DNA of 64,000 bases from Opitutus terrae PB90-1 (GCF_000019965.1 NC_010571.1:1302001-1366000), one strand, 5' to 3'; positions 40,184-49,994 are shown, counted from the stretch's first letter. Translations and numbers: made by a program. Notes: generated by a model from the sequence alone, not told the origin.

Positions 40184-41823
40184 GCATTTCCACCTCTACT
40201 CCCGACCGATTCACCAAACGGCAACGGGATCAGACCGAGTTCCTTCAGAAACGCGTTGTGCTTCTGGGCGGCGGTCTGAATCCGCTTCTCGATTTCCACC
40301 AAGTTGGTGTGCGTCGCGGTCAGATCGATCTCCTCCTCTTGCTCAGCGGTGCTGATGTAGCGGGAGATATTGAGATTGTAGCCTTCGGCCTCGATGCGAT
40401 CCATTGCGACGCGCTTGGAGTAGCGGGCCTCCTCTTTTCGTAGCTGGTAGGTGGCGACGATTTTTTCGAGGTGTTCCTCGGTGAGGACGTTCTGGCGTTT
40501 GCCTTTGTCGAAGTGTTCGGCGGCGTTGATGAAGAGAACGTCGTCGGGCTTCTTGCATTTCTTGAGGACGAGGATGCAGACGGGGATGCCGGTGGAGTAG
40601 AAGAGATTCGCCGGCAGCCCGATGACGGTGTCGATGTGGCCATCCTTGAGCAGCTTCGTGCGGATACGCTCCTCGGCGCCGCCGCGGAAGAGCACGCCGT
40701 GCGGCAGAATGATGGCCATCACGCCCTGATCCTTTAGATAATGGAAGCCGTGGAGGAGGAAGGCGAAGTCGGCGGCGGATTTGGGTGCGATGCCGTGGTT
40801 CTTAAAACGGACGTCCTCACCCAACTCATCCTTCGGTTCCCAGCGGAGGCTGAAGGGCGGGTTGGCGACCACGGCGTCGAATTTCGGCATCTTGGCCGGG
40901 TTCGTCTCGCGGAGGAAGTCCCAATCGTTGGTGAGCGTGTCGCCGTGGTAGATCTCGAACTCGGTATCCTTCACCCCATGCAGCAGCATGTTCATGCGCG
41001 CGAGATTGTAGGTCGTGATGTTCTTCTCCTGGCCGAAGATTCTGCCGATGCCATGCGCACCCATTTGCTTGCGGACGTTGAGTAGCAGCGAACCCGAACC
41101 ACAGGCGAAATCGAATACGCTGCCGAGGTGCGGCACCTTGCCTGTCTTGGGTTCCTGGCTATCAAGGGTAACGATGCGCGAGAGGATCGTGGAAATCTGC
41201 TGCGGGGTGTAGAACTCGCCCGCCTTTTTGCCGGAGCCGGCGGCGAACTGGCCGATGAGGTATTCGTAGGCGTCGCCCAGCGTGTCGGTGTCGGTGGAGA
41301 ACTCCTTCAGCCCGTCAGCGATCTTCTTGATGATGCCGCAGAGCTTCTTGTTTTTCTCCGACTGGCTCCGTCCGAGCTTTTCCGAGTAAAGATTGATCTC
41401 CGAGAACAGGCCTTGGAACGTGCTCTGAAAGGACTCGTTTTCGATGTAGTCGAAACCGGCTTTGAGAGTCTCGAGCAACTCGTCACTCTCGCTGCGGGCG
41501 AGGTTGGCGATGTTGGCCCAGAGGTGATCCGGCTTGATGACGTAGTGGACCTTGCGGCGCATCTGCTTCTCGAAGTCGACGACGTCGCCCGGATTGTTGG
41601 CATACCAGATCGCAAGCGGCACACGAGGATCGTCGGCGGCGAACTTGGGATAGTCGGAGCCCAGCTCCTTCTTCGCGGCGACGTCGTAATTGTCGGAGAG
41701 GTAGCGCAGGAAGAGGAACGCCAGCATGTAGTCGCGGAAGTCGTCCGCGTTCATCGCGCCGCGCAATTGGTCGGCGATGGCCCACAGGGTCTTGCCGAGG
41801 CGTTGTTGGTCTTGGTGGGTCAT
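40180..41823 (-). CDS. hsdM: Type I restriction-modification methyltransferase subunit
   Basis: The 547-aa protein has the HsdM N-terminal helical domain (residues 1-150), the SAM-binding FDFACGSGSLLLNVRKQMG and the catalytic N6-adenine motif NPPFSLRW. It methylates adenine in the target site as HsdM2S1 and joins HsdR for restriction. Start and stop overlap the neighbours by 4 nt. Confidence 0.97.
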   Translation of the reverse strand: MTHQDQQRLGKTLWAIADQLRGAMNADDFRDYMLAFLFLRYLSDNYDVAAKKELGSDYPKFAADDPRVPLAIWYANNPGDVVDFEKQMRRKVHYVIKPDHLWANIANLARSESDELLETLKAGFDYIENESFQSTFQGLFSEINLYSEKLGRSQSEKNKKLCGIIKKIADGLKEFSTDTDTLGDAYEYLIGQFAAGSGKKAGEFYTPQQISTILSRIVTLDSQEPKTGKVPHLGSVFDFACGSGSLLLNVRKQMGAHGIGRIFGQEKNITTYNLARMNMLLHGVKDTEFEIYHGDTLTNDWDFLRETNPAKMPKFDAVVANPPFSLRWEPKDELGEDVRFKNHGIAPKSAADFAFLLHGFHYLKDQGVMAIILPHGVLFRGGAEERIRTKLLKDGHIDTVIGLPANLFYSTGIPVCILVLKKCKKPDDVLFINAAEHFDKGKRQNVLTEEHLEKIVATYQLRKEEARYSKRVAMDRIEAEGYNLNISRYISTAEQEEEIDLTATHTNLVEIEKRIQTAAQKHNAFLKELGLIPLPFGESVGSRGGNA

Positions 41824-42971
41824 GAAGCGGATTTGACGAGTGCAGCCATCGGAGCACTCGATGGAGCCTCTGCAGCGGCAGGAGCGGGGGCCGTCGTAGC
41901 CGGTGTGTGGAGCACAAAGTTGTATTTCGCCTTGATCCTGGTGAAGACGTTTTCGAAAAGCGCCTTACTGTCCGGCGTGAGTTCGTCGCTCTCGAAGTAA
42001 TAGACCTTCTTGTGGGAAAGCGTGTTGATGATGTTGGCTGCCTCTTCAGGATCCGTGATTCCAACCTGCTCCAACACGTAGCCGAACTGACTGACGCCCA
42101 AAAATGATGCTACGTTCTCTAGGACTTGGCGAAGCAGAGCGAAGTGAAATGATTTCACCGCATTGTTCGCATGCGCATGATCGAGTTGTTGAAGCAGGCG
42201 CAAATGATAGAGAAAGACGGAGTTCTCGCAGTTTTCGAGCAAGGGCTCACCGTCTACTTTGTTCAGCGTATAGAGCTTGGTCCGCTTCTTGAAGGAGCCG
42301 GCCTTATCGCCTTTGGTTAGCCAATCTGCCAGAATCGAGAACAGCCCAATGTGGTGAGTCGTGATGATGAACTTCCGCTTCTCGGAATGCTCTTCGATTA
42401 AGTCGAATAGGGTCGAGGCTGTGATGAAAATGTTGTGGTCATCCAAACTCGAAACCGGGTCATCGATGAAGAAATGCGATGATTGTTTGTCGGCCCATCC
42501 CTCGACCTCGAAGAGCGCCAAAAAGAAGCACCAGACAAAGACTCGCTCTTCACCCCGGGAGATCTTGATCGGCACCTTCGAGATGTTGCTAGGGTCGTTC
42601 TCTGCTGCCTTCTCGTAGAAGAAGAGCACGGACTTAATGCCGTCTTCAGGGTCGGGATATGGGATGAACTCAAACCGGTAGCTTGGACGATAGCGGTTCA
42701 GTTTTTCGCGAATGTCGTCCTCAGAAAGTGAGCCGTGAAACCGGTTGAGGCTGCTTTCGCGGATATCCAACAGGACGCCGTCGTTGTCCCAAACGAAAAG
42801 GTCTTCGCTGAATGCGTTGTAGTAGACCCCAGCATGCCTGCCGTCCTTAGCTTTCGTGGCGTCTTTGTAGGCTAGAGATAGCCTAGTCTTGCCGGTGGCG
42901 TTGAAAGCGTAGATCAGGACGATCTTTTCTTTCGCATCCCTGACCTTTTTTGCGATGTCTTCGTGAGTCAT
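41820..42971 (-). CDS. PrrC-like ABC ATPase, probable anticodon nuclease
   Basis: The 383-aa protein lies between hsdS and hsdM, the place of prrC in the prr locus. Residues 1-215 are an ABC-type ATPase: AFNATGKTR (22-30), SRGEER (138-143), FFIDDPVSSLDD (167-178) and the switch His206. The C-terminal part holds R281-x3-E285 and, 35 residues on, H320 in NTLSH. This matches the R-E-H catalytic triad spacing of the PrrC/RloC RNases that cut tRNA anticodon loops. Length (PrrC is 396 aa) also fits. In such systems the nuclease is held silent by the HsdMSR complex and released when phage proteins block it. Nuclease activity is inferred. Confidence 0.75.
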   Translation of the reverse strand: MTHEDIAKKVRDAKEKIVLIYAFNATGKTRLSLAYKDATKAKDGRHAGVYYNAFSEDLFVWDNDGVLLDIRESSLNRFHGSLSEDDIREKLNRYRPSYRFEFIPYPDPEDGIKSVLFFYEKAAENDPSNISKVPIKISRGEERVFVWCFFLALFEVEGWADKQSSHFFIDDPVSSLDDHNIFITASTLFDLIEEHSEKRKFIITTHHIGLFSILADWLTKGDKAGSFKKRTKLYTLNKVDGEPLLENCENSVFLYHLRLLQQLDHAHANNAVKSFHFALLRQVLENVASFLGVSQFGYVLEQVGITDPEEAANIINTLSHKKVYYFESDELTPDSKALFENVFTRIKAKYNFVLHTPATTAPAPAAAEAPSSAPMAALVKSAS

Positions 42972-44281
42972 TCTGAGGTCTTCGAGGAAGGTGGGAAGAG
43001 CTGCTGTAGGAGGCCTTGCTTGTGGGTCTGCAGGGCGACGAGCCGGTCGCTTTGGGCGGCGATCAGATCGTCGAGCGAGGACAGGCAGGTGGCGATGCGG
43101 TGTTGTTCGCTCTCCGAAATCAAGGGCACTTCGAGCTTCGCAAACGTCTCCCTCGTTAGGTGCTTGATGCCTCCGCCCGTGAAGAGCTTTTCGAACTGAG
43201 GAGTGCCAGCTATCGCCTCAAGATACTGAACGAGCAAGTGGGGCTCGAACGGCACGTTGAAGCGAACGCGATGAACTGCTTTTTGAAACTTCAGATCGGG
43301 CAGACGCCCATCCCAAACGGCAGCACGACCCGGTTCACCACCTTCGCAGACGACGACGTCGCCAGCCTTCAGTCCGAAACGATCAAGTTCGTGATCGTCG
43401 AAATACATCTCCGGAAGATTTGATGTATCTACTGCGTTCCATCGAATAGCTATGTTGTTGAGATACGGAAGAAGGAGTCCGGTCGTGTGCTTTTGACAGT
43501 CGAGCATCTTTCCCAGCTTGATTTCGGCTATAGCCCCTAGCGGCACCATCTCCCACTTCGGGGCGGAGTGGAACTCGGCGAAGCGGAGACGGGGGAGGGT
43601 TTCGCCTTCGCGGGGGAAGAGCTGCCGCATGAGCCCTTTTTTGTGGGCCTTGAGCGCGTCGAGGTTCTGGCTTTCGGCTCCGATTAGCTCGTCCAGCGTG
43701 CCAAGGCACCCGGCGATTTTTTGTTGTTCGGCGCGCGATGATCTTCCGGCCGGAAGCGGCACAGGCAGCGCGAGCAAATCGTCCTCGTCGATGCTGAGAG
43801 AACCGTGCGCTCTTGCTCCAACCTCGATGAACTTCCTCAGCCACTGTCCGTGCAGATTTCCGAGGAAAAGGTAGTTCAGATACTCGGGAATCGGCGAGTC
43901 ACCATTGATGCGGAAGCAGGTGAAAATGCTGTTGGGCACAGCCGCTAACGCTTCTCCGGAATATCGGGCGATAAAACCTTCGGGGTATTCCTTGGTCGCG
44001 CTCTTGTTGTAGGCGAAATCGTTCTTCTTCAGCAGAAGGTAATTCTTGTAGGAGTCGCCAGCGATGACTCGCCCGAATTTTTCCATCTGGCTTACCAAGC
44101 CCACGCCCGAGGTGATGCTCATCGGCACGCACTTGTTGTCGCCGACTCTCTCAGTGCTGATCGTAACCAGTGAGCCGAGCGTTTGGGTTTCCCACGCAGG
44201 ACCGTCCCGAAATTCTGGAAAACGCAGCTTCGGCGTGAGGGCAGGCTTGGGATCGCGCGGCGTGGCGGTCGGTCGCGTCAT
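42968..44281 (-). CDS. hsdS: Type I restriction specificity subunit
   Basis: ATG 44281 gives a 437-aa HsdS with two target-recognition domains. Each is followed by a matching conserved helical region: EQQKIAGCLGTLDELIGAES and EQHRIATCLSSLDDLIAAQS, with HKKGLMRQLFP and HKQGLLQQLFP after them. This duplicated layout sets a bipartite DNA target. ATG overlaps the hsdR stop by 4 nt. Confidence 0.96.
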   Translation of the reverse strand: MTRPTATPRDPKPALTPKLRFPEFRDGPAWETQTLGSLVTISTERVGDNKCVPMSITSGVGLVSQMEKFGRVIAGDSYKNYLLLKKNDFAYNKSATKEYPEGFIARYSGEALAAVPNSIFTCFRINGDSPIPEYLNYLFLGNLHGQWLRKFIEVGARAHGSLSIDEDDLLALPVPLPAGRSSRAEQQKIAGCLGTLDELIGAESQNLDALKAHKKGLMRQLFPREGETLPRLRFAEFHSAPKWEMVPLGAIAEIKLGKMLDCQKHTTGLLLPYLNNIAIRWNAVDTSNLPEMYFDDHELDRFGLKAGDVVVCEGGEPGRAAVWDGRLPDLKFQKAVHRVRFNVPFEPHLLVQYLEAIAGTPQFEKLFTGGGIKHLTRETFAKLEVPLISESEQHRIATCLSSLDDLIAAQSDRLVALQTHKQGLLQQLFPPSSKTSE

Positions 44282-47200
44282 GTTTCGTAGGCGTTGAGGC
44301 CGGAGATGTCGCGGCCGGCGGCGCGCTGTTTGAGCAGGGGCACGAGGTCTTCCATCAAGGCGAGCTCGGCGACACGGCGGGCCTTCCAATTGAGCCCGAG
44401 CGGGGCGAGGAGTTCGGTGAGTTGCTCACCGTCGAAGACGAGGCGTTGGAGAATGGTGTCGACGAAGGCTTGGAGGCGTTCGGTGGGCAGGCGGTGTTTA
44501 TCCGCGACCTTCGCCAGCGCGGCAGCGTGGAAGTTTTCCCGGAAGCGGCGGTAGGCGACGGCGACTTCCTTTTCATCGAGTCGCTGGCCGGGCTCCAGGG
44601 TGTGGACGAAGTCGGTGATGATCTCGCGCTCGTCGACGAACTTGGCATCGGCGGCGATGATGCCGATGAGCTGCTCGCGGTTGAGCTTCAGGGGTTCCTT
44701 GGGCTGCTGCTGCGTGAAGCGGGCGCAGAGTCCCATGATGTAATCGTAATCGATGTCGGCCGAGGCGAAGAGGACGAACTCGAAGTCTAGCGCCTCGACG
44801 ATCGGACTGACGGTGTCGTCCTCGCGGCCCTGCCGGGCCTTGAGGTCCCGGGCGGTTTCGAGGTAGGCGCCGCGGAAGGCGGTGAGATCGTCCTTGGGGA
44901 GGATGCGTTCGACATCGGTGCGCAGTTCGGGCGAGAGATCCGTGTATTGATCGAGCTGGGTCTTGAGCCGCTGGACGTCGCGGAAGCGCTCGATGAAGGT
45001 GGCGCGCGCCTCGTCGCCGGAGAGCTTCGGGACATCCGCTGCGACGGGCTGCAACTCTTGGGAGCGCATGAAGTCGGTAAGCTTGCCGACGGCAGCGGTG
45101 AAGCTCTTGACAACCTCGGGCGCGGATTCGACGAGCCAGATTTCGCGAGCAGCCTCCTTCGTCTTCAATCCGGAGAACAGGAAGATGGCCTCGTTCACGG
45201 CGGACTCCTGCTGGCGGAAGTCGAGGACGTGGCCGTGGGGCTTGGTAGCGTTGATGATGCGGTTGGTCCGGGAGAAGGCCTGGATGAGGCCGTGGTGCTT
45301 CAGCGTCTTGTCGACGTAGAGGGTATTAAGGTATTTCGAGTCGAAGCCCGTGAGAAGCATGTCGACCACGATGGTGACATCGATCTTCTCGGCCCCACGG
45401 CGGGGAAGGTCGGCATTGGGGAAGCGCTGGTCCTTGATGCGCTGCTGGACGTCCTGATAGTAAAGGTCGAACTCGGACACGGTGTGGGCGGCGCGGTAGC
45501 GGGCGTTGTAGGCGTCGATGATGGTGACGAGGGCGGCCCGTTTTTCTTCGGGATTGTGCCGGTTGTTCTCCTGCTCCGTGGGTAGGTCTTCCTGCAGTTG
45601 CGCGATGTCCTTGGCGTTTTTGTCGTTCTCGCTCGGCGGAACCGGCGGGGAGAAGACAGCAGCGATCTTGAGCGGAACAAAGTCGGGATCGGTTTTAACT
45701 CTCTCGTCCTGGAGGTTTTGGAACAGCCCGTGGTATTCGATCGCGTCGTCGATCGAGGCGGTGGCGAGGAGGGCATTGAAGCGGCGGGCGTGGGTGACGG
45801 CGTCGTGATTGTCGAGGATGGCGCGGACGACGGCCTGCTTCTCGAGGACGCGGCCGGGCTTCGGAGTTTCCTCGCCCTTCAGCTTGTAGTAATCGACGTG
45901 GAATTTGAGGACGTTCCTGTCCTCGATGGCGTGGGTGATGGTGTAGCTGTGCAGCTCGCGCTGGAAGGTTTCGACGGTCGTCCGGTAGGAGGCCTGATTG
46001 CCGTCGATTTTGATCCGAGTGGCGTTGTCGTCGAAAATGGGTGTGCCGGTGAAACCGAAGAGTTGGGCGCGAGGGAAGAAGGCTTTGATCGCGTCGTGGT
46101 TGTCGCCGAACTGGGAGCGGTGGCACTCGTCGAAGATGAGGACGACGCGTTTGTCACGCAGCGGCTCGAGTCGCTCGCGATAGGTTTCGAGGCCACGCTT
46201 TTCGCGCTGTCGGTTGCGCTTGCTGGATTCGTCGAGGGCGAGGCCGAGCTTCTGGATGGTGGTGACGATGACCTTGTCAGCCTTGTCCTCGGAGAGGAGG
46301 CGGTCGACGAGCGTGGCGGTATTGGTGTTGGCCTCGACGCAGCCTTCCTGGAAGCGATTGAACTCCTCGCGCGTCTGGCGGTCGAGGTCCTTGCGGTCGA
46401 CGACGAAGAGGCACTTGTCGATGGCGGGATTGTCGCGGAGGAGCGTGGAAGCCTTGAAGGAGGTGAGCGTCTTGCCGCTGCCGGTGGTGTGCCAGATGTA
46501 GCCGTTGCCGTTGTTCTGGTCGATGCAGTCGACGATGCTTTGGACGGCGTAGATCTGATACGGGCGCATCATGAGGAGCTTTTGCTCGCTCTGAATGAGC
46601 ACCATGTAGCGGCTGATCATGCGGCCGAGGTCGCACTTGGGCAGGAAGGCATCCGCAAACTCAGCGAGACCAACGATGGGCTTGTTTTCGCGATTGGCCC
46701 ATTTGTAGACGGGGAGGAACTGCTCCTCGGCATCGAAAGCGAAATGGCGGGCGTTGTTGTTGGCGAAGTAGAAGGTCGAGTCGCGGTTGCTGACGATGAA
46801 GAGCTGGACGAAGCAGAGGAGGGTGCGGGTGTAGCCATTGCCCGCGTCGGCCTTGTAGTCGGCGATCTGCTGCATGGCCCGGCGCGGGCTGACGCCAAGG
46901 GTCTTCAGCTCCACCTGAACGACCGGGACACCGTTGATGAGCAGGAGGACGTCGTAGCGGTGATGACTGTAGTCGGTGTTGATGCGGAGCTGGTGGACGA
47001 CCTCGAAGTCGTTTTTGCACCAGTCGCGGATGTTCACCAAGGTGTAAGAAAGCGGCGTGCCATCGTCGCGCTCGAAGTCGTTCTTTTCGCGCAGTCGGAC
47101 CGCGTTTTTGAAGACGTCGGCGGAAACGAGGTCGTCGAGCAGGCGCTGGAACTCGGCATCAGTGAGGCGGACGCGATTGAGCGTCTCGAATTTCTGGCGA

Positions 47201-47355
47201 AAGTTGCGTTCGAGGGAGGCCCGATCGCGAATGTCCGAGCGATAGGTGTACTTCAGGTCACACAGCTTCGCGATGAACTGGTCCTCGATGTCCTGTTCGC
47301 AGACGCCAGAAGGCGGCGTATCGAGGTTCTGTTCGTAATTCATCTCGGAGGGCAT
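44278..47355 (-). CDS. hsdR: Type I restriction endonuclease subunit
   Basis: The 1025-aa protein has an N-terminal PD-(D/E)XK nuclease (RYDVLLLINGVPVVQVELK near residue 135) and two RecA-like motor domains with WHTTGSGKTLTSFKAS and FDECHRSQFG. The C-terminal helical domain contacts HsdM. HsdR translocates and cuts unmodified DNA using ATP. It is the first gene of the operon on the minus strand; its upstream region 47356-47400 probably holds the promoter. Confidence 0.97.
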   Translation of the reverse strand: MPSEMNYEQNLDTPPSGVCEQDIEDQFIAKLCDLKYTYRSDIRDRASLERNFRQKFETLNRVRLTDAEFQRLLDDLVSADVFKNAVRLREKNDFERDDGTPLSYTLVNIRDWCKNDFEVVHQLRINTDYSHHRYDVLLLINGVPVVQVELKTLGVSPRRAMQQIADYKADAGNGYTRTLLCFVQLFIVSNRDSTFYFANNNARHFAFDAEEQFLPVYKWANRENKPIVGLAEFADAFLPKCDLGRMISRYMVLIQSEQKLLMMRPYQIYAVQSIVDCIDQNNGNGYIWHTTGSGKTLTSFKASTLLRDNPAIDKCLFVVDRKDLDRQTREEFNRFQEGCVEANTNTATLVDRLLSEDKADKVIVTTIQKLGLALDESSKRNRQREKRGLETYRERLEPLRDKRVVLIFDECHRSQFGDNHDAIKAFFPRAQLFGFTGTPIFDDNATRIKIDGNQASYRTTVETFQRELHSYTITHAIEDRNVLKFHVDYYKLKGEETPKPGRVLEKQAVVRAILDNHDAVTHARRFNALLATASIDDAIEYHGLFQNLQDERVKTDPDFVPLKIAAVFSPPVPPSENDKNAKDIAQLQEDLPTEQENNRHNPEEKRAALVTIIDAYNARYRAAHTVSEFDLYYQDVQQRIKDQRFPNADLPRRGAEKIDVTIVVDMLLTGFDSKYLNTLYVDKTLKHHGLIQAFSRTNRIINATKPHGHVLDFRQQESAVNEAIFLFSGLKTKEAAREIWLVESAPEVVKSFTAAVGKLTDFMRSQELQPVAADVPKLSGDEARATFIERFRDVQRLKTQLDQYTDLSPELRTDVERILPKDDLTAFRGAYLETARDLKARQGREDDTVSPIVEALDFEFVLFASADIDYDYIMGLCARFTQQQPKEPLKLNREQLIGIIAADAKFVDEREIITDFVHTLEPGQRLDEKEVAVAYRRFRENFHAAALAKVADKHRLPTERLQAFVDTILQRLVFDGEQLTELLAPLGLNWKARRVAELALMEDLVPLLKQRAAGRDISGLNAYET

Positions 47356-47499
47356 CGGAAGCGCGGCAGGAAGCGGAACGGATTAGTCGGGATCCTAGAT
47401 GGTGACGCGTGCTGCCGGAGTCGACGAGGGATTCATCGGGGGCCTAGGCGCGGCGGAAGCGGACGAACTATTGTACGCTGCGAATGGGCGCTGGTGCAA

Positions 47500-47710
47500 G
47501 AGTTTGGTCGGAGGACGGACGGAAAACGGTGGGCGGGGAATGGTGGACGGATGGTGAGGCCGTGAAGCGGTGGGCGGTGAAGCAGTGAACCTCGAACGGT
47601 GGCCGGTGAGCGGTGGACGGGGGACGCAGGCGTGCGAACGCGCACGTGATCCGCTACGGACGAGCGGGCGGGACGCCCGCGCTCCCAAGGGACGGTGAAC
47701 GGTCGACGGC
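47500..47710 (+). repeat. Degenerate CGGTGRA-type repeat cluster with REP-like palindrome
   Basis: Units such as GGTGGACGG, CGGTGAAGC and GGTGAGC recur without a fixed period. A GC-rich palindrome (GCGGGCG, GGA, CGCCCGC, then GCTCCCA) lies at 47664-47687. The region separates hsdR from the GH5-like gene; no gene is seen between 47356 and 47722. Confidence 0.7.
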
Positions 47711-47722
47711 CAACAGACGGCG

Positions 47723-49133
47723 CTACTTCACTTCGCCGTGCATGGCGGCTTTGGCGAACTCGCCGGAGTCGTTCAGCTCGTAATTCCAGTTCTTGATCAG
47801 CGTCGGACCCCCATTGCGGATCGAAACACCACACGATCCAGCTGATGCCCCGGCCTTCGAGATACTTGATGATCTCCGGCCCGTAGTTCGCGTTGCGCTG
47901 CGCGGGCGTCGGCGTCTCGCCCGGCGCCGCCGCTTTCGGGAAACCTCCAAACTCCGTCGCGATCACCGGATACTTGCTCGCCGCAAATCCGAAATCCGAG
48001 TCCCAGCGCGGCACCCATGGCTGCGGGCGCTTGTTCGCGTACGGATGCACCGCATAGGCGATCCGCTCGGCGTTGATCGGCTCCTGCCGGAGCGGCGTCA
48101 GGTCGTAGGCCCAATCAAATCCCGCCACCACTGGGATCACGTGCGGGTTCGCGGCGCGGATCATCGTGATCTGCGTTTCCATGATCCGCTTCCACTCGCT
48201 CCACGAGACCGGCCCGAGCTGGTCGCGATAGGTCGTGGGCTCGTTGAAGAGCTCGAAGAACGCGACCGTCTGGTGGCCGACGTAGTGCCGCGCCATGATC
48301 CGCCAGAAGTTGTTCGTTTCCTCCAGCGTGGTGTCGTACATCGGATCCTGGAATACGCCGGTCGCGAGGTTGCCGATGCTGTGCCAGTCGATCATCACGT
48401 ACATCTCGAGCTCGGTGCACCAGTAGACCGCCTGGTCGAGCATTTTGAGGTATTCGACCGGCGTGCGCTGCCGCCACGCGGCCGGGTGCACCGGAATCCG
48501 CACCACCATCGTGCCCATTTCCTTCACCTTCACGAAATGCTCGCGGTTCCAGTGGCCCTGGATGTCGAGCTTGTCGGGATCGGAAATCGCGAGTCCGCGG
48601 AACAGCATGGTGCGACCCTGCGAATCCACGAACTTGTTTCCCTGAACGGAAATCAGCGGGAGCTTCTTCGCCTCGGTGGTGAACGGCTTCTGGCCGACGG
48701 GGCGGTCCTGCCACCACGAATGCGTGCGGGTCACCGGCGTGGGCGCGGGCGGCGGCTGCGGTCCAGCCGGGACATCGGGAGCGCGGACAACCTTGGCGGG
48801 CGTGCCGTCGCCGAAGCCGATGACCTCAAGCGCGAGCTCGTTGTCGGACACGATCCGGCCGCGGTGCGCGATCAGGTTGCCGTCGGTCGCGACGAGCGAG
48901 AAGGAAAACGTTGCGCCGTCGACGCGGCCGTCGCGGATTTCTCCGACGCCGAACGGCGAGTCGGAGGAGCCGGTGAACTTGGTGCCATCGACCTTGAAGG
49001 TGTAGATGATCTCCGGGCCGTCGGGTCCGCCGAAGTGCAGGCTCCAGCGGCCGTTGAGATCGGCGGCGAAGGCGCTGGTGGACGCGGCGAGCAGAAGGAT
49101 GAAAGCGAAGCGGAACAGGGAGGGGAGACGCAT
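47723..49133 (-). pseudogene. Secreted GH5-like cellulase with a frameshift near its 3' end
   Basis: Reading from ATG 49133 gives a signal peptide, a small beta domain (LNGRWSLHFGGPDGPEIIY), a Pro-rich linker and a GH5-like catalytic domain with FFELFNEPTTY (acid/base E) and VIATEFGGFPK (nucleophile E). After FDPQWG near 47808 the frame continues into unrelated sequence, while a shifted frame gives GPTLIKNWNYELNDSGEFAK and a stop at 47723, a natural C-terminus. The shift lies at a run of five C. It may be a sequencing error or a real mutation. The two active-site Glu are intact, so the enzyme would hydrolyse beta-glucans if corrected. Confidence 0.8.
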
Positions 49134-49169
49134 CGGGCAGTTCGACGAACGAGCGATGGTGAAGTTGCG

Positions 49170-49334
49170 GGTCCGGTAGACGGTGGACGGTCGACGGTGA
49201 CGCAGTGAAACGGTGGACGGTGAACGGTGAGACGGTACGCGGTGAGACCGTGAAGCAGTGGGCGGTGGGCGGTGAAACGGTGGACGGTGGACGGTGAGGC
49301 GGTGAGGCGGTGAGGCAGTGCGGCGGTCGCCAGC
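49170..49334 (+). repeat. Degenerate CGGTGRA-type repeat cluster
   Basis: The whole 200-bp gap between two minus-strand genes is made of units such as GACGGTGG, CGGTGAACGGTGAGACGG and GGTGAGGCGG. They read in the + direction like every other copy in the window. Confidence 0.75.
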
Positions 49335-49994
49335 TTATCGCTTCTTCGGCCGCTCGGCGACCGAGGCGAGCATCGTTTCGACATCAGCGACGATCTGCTC
49401 GCGACGCGCAATCGTCGTCACCGCGTTCACTACGAACATTCCCTTGGGCGGAATGGCCAGTAAGTAGACCACGTTGCAGCGATCGTATTCGGGAAACTCC
49501 CGAGCCGCGCAGGCGACGTAGTGCCGGCCCACTCTACGGGTTTCGCGCAGGACCACATTGCCTGCAGGAAATTTCAATGTTTGCGCCAGCCAGCGGACGT
49601 GTTGCTCGTATTCAGACCGCTCTTTAAGCGACGGCAGGATGTCGACCTGTTGTTCGAGCGACACCGTGATTCCCCCGTCCCAATGGCTGAAGGAGAAATA
49701 CTCCAGGTTCATCGAGCCGCGAGTCTTGGTGTAGTCGACGGACATACTCCACGCCCACTGGGCGAAATCCCATGTGCGGGTTTCCTTTGGCAGCGGTTTG
49801 AATGGCAGGTAGCCCGCGGGGGATTCGAACTGGATCCCCCTATACCCAAGGCTTGGGCAGGTGATCGTGCGGCCCTCAATGGTCGAAGCCGGGAGCGATT
49901 TGGACCAGACGGTGCCGGCCGTCGCCAGGGCGATCAATGCGACAGACAGCCTGACGACGCAGGACAGAGAAGGAGCGTGGACAATCGAGAGCAT
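49335..49994 (-). CDS. Secreted hypothetical protein
   Basis: The 219-aa protein has an N-terminal hydrophobic signal (VVRLSVALIALATAGTVWS) and a mature domain with GYRGIQFESPAGYLPFKPLP and HWDGGITVSLEQQVDILPS. No family is recognised. Its N-terminus could start a few residues later. Confidence 0.65.
   Translation of the reverse strand: MLSIVHAPSLSCVVRLSVALIALATAGTVWSKSLPASTIEGRTITCPSLGYRGIQFESPAGYLPFKPLPKETRTWDFAQWAWSMSVDYTKTRGSMNLEYFSFSHWDGGITVSLEQQVDILPSLKERSEYEQHVRWLAQTLKFPAGNVVLRETRRVGRHYVACAAREFPEYDRCNVVYLLAIPPKGMFVVNAVTTIARREQIVADVETMLASVAERPKKR

Noticed and set aside
45598-47565. 655-aa plus-strand frame
   Set aside because: It is the antisense of hsdR, whose motifs are unambiguous. 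High GC content creates long shadow frames.
47433-49133. GH5-like protein extended to 566 aa
   Set aside because: The final ~120 residues are low-complexity translations of intergenic repeats; the shifted frame gives a natural end at 47723.
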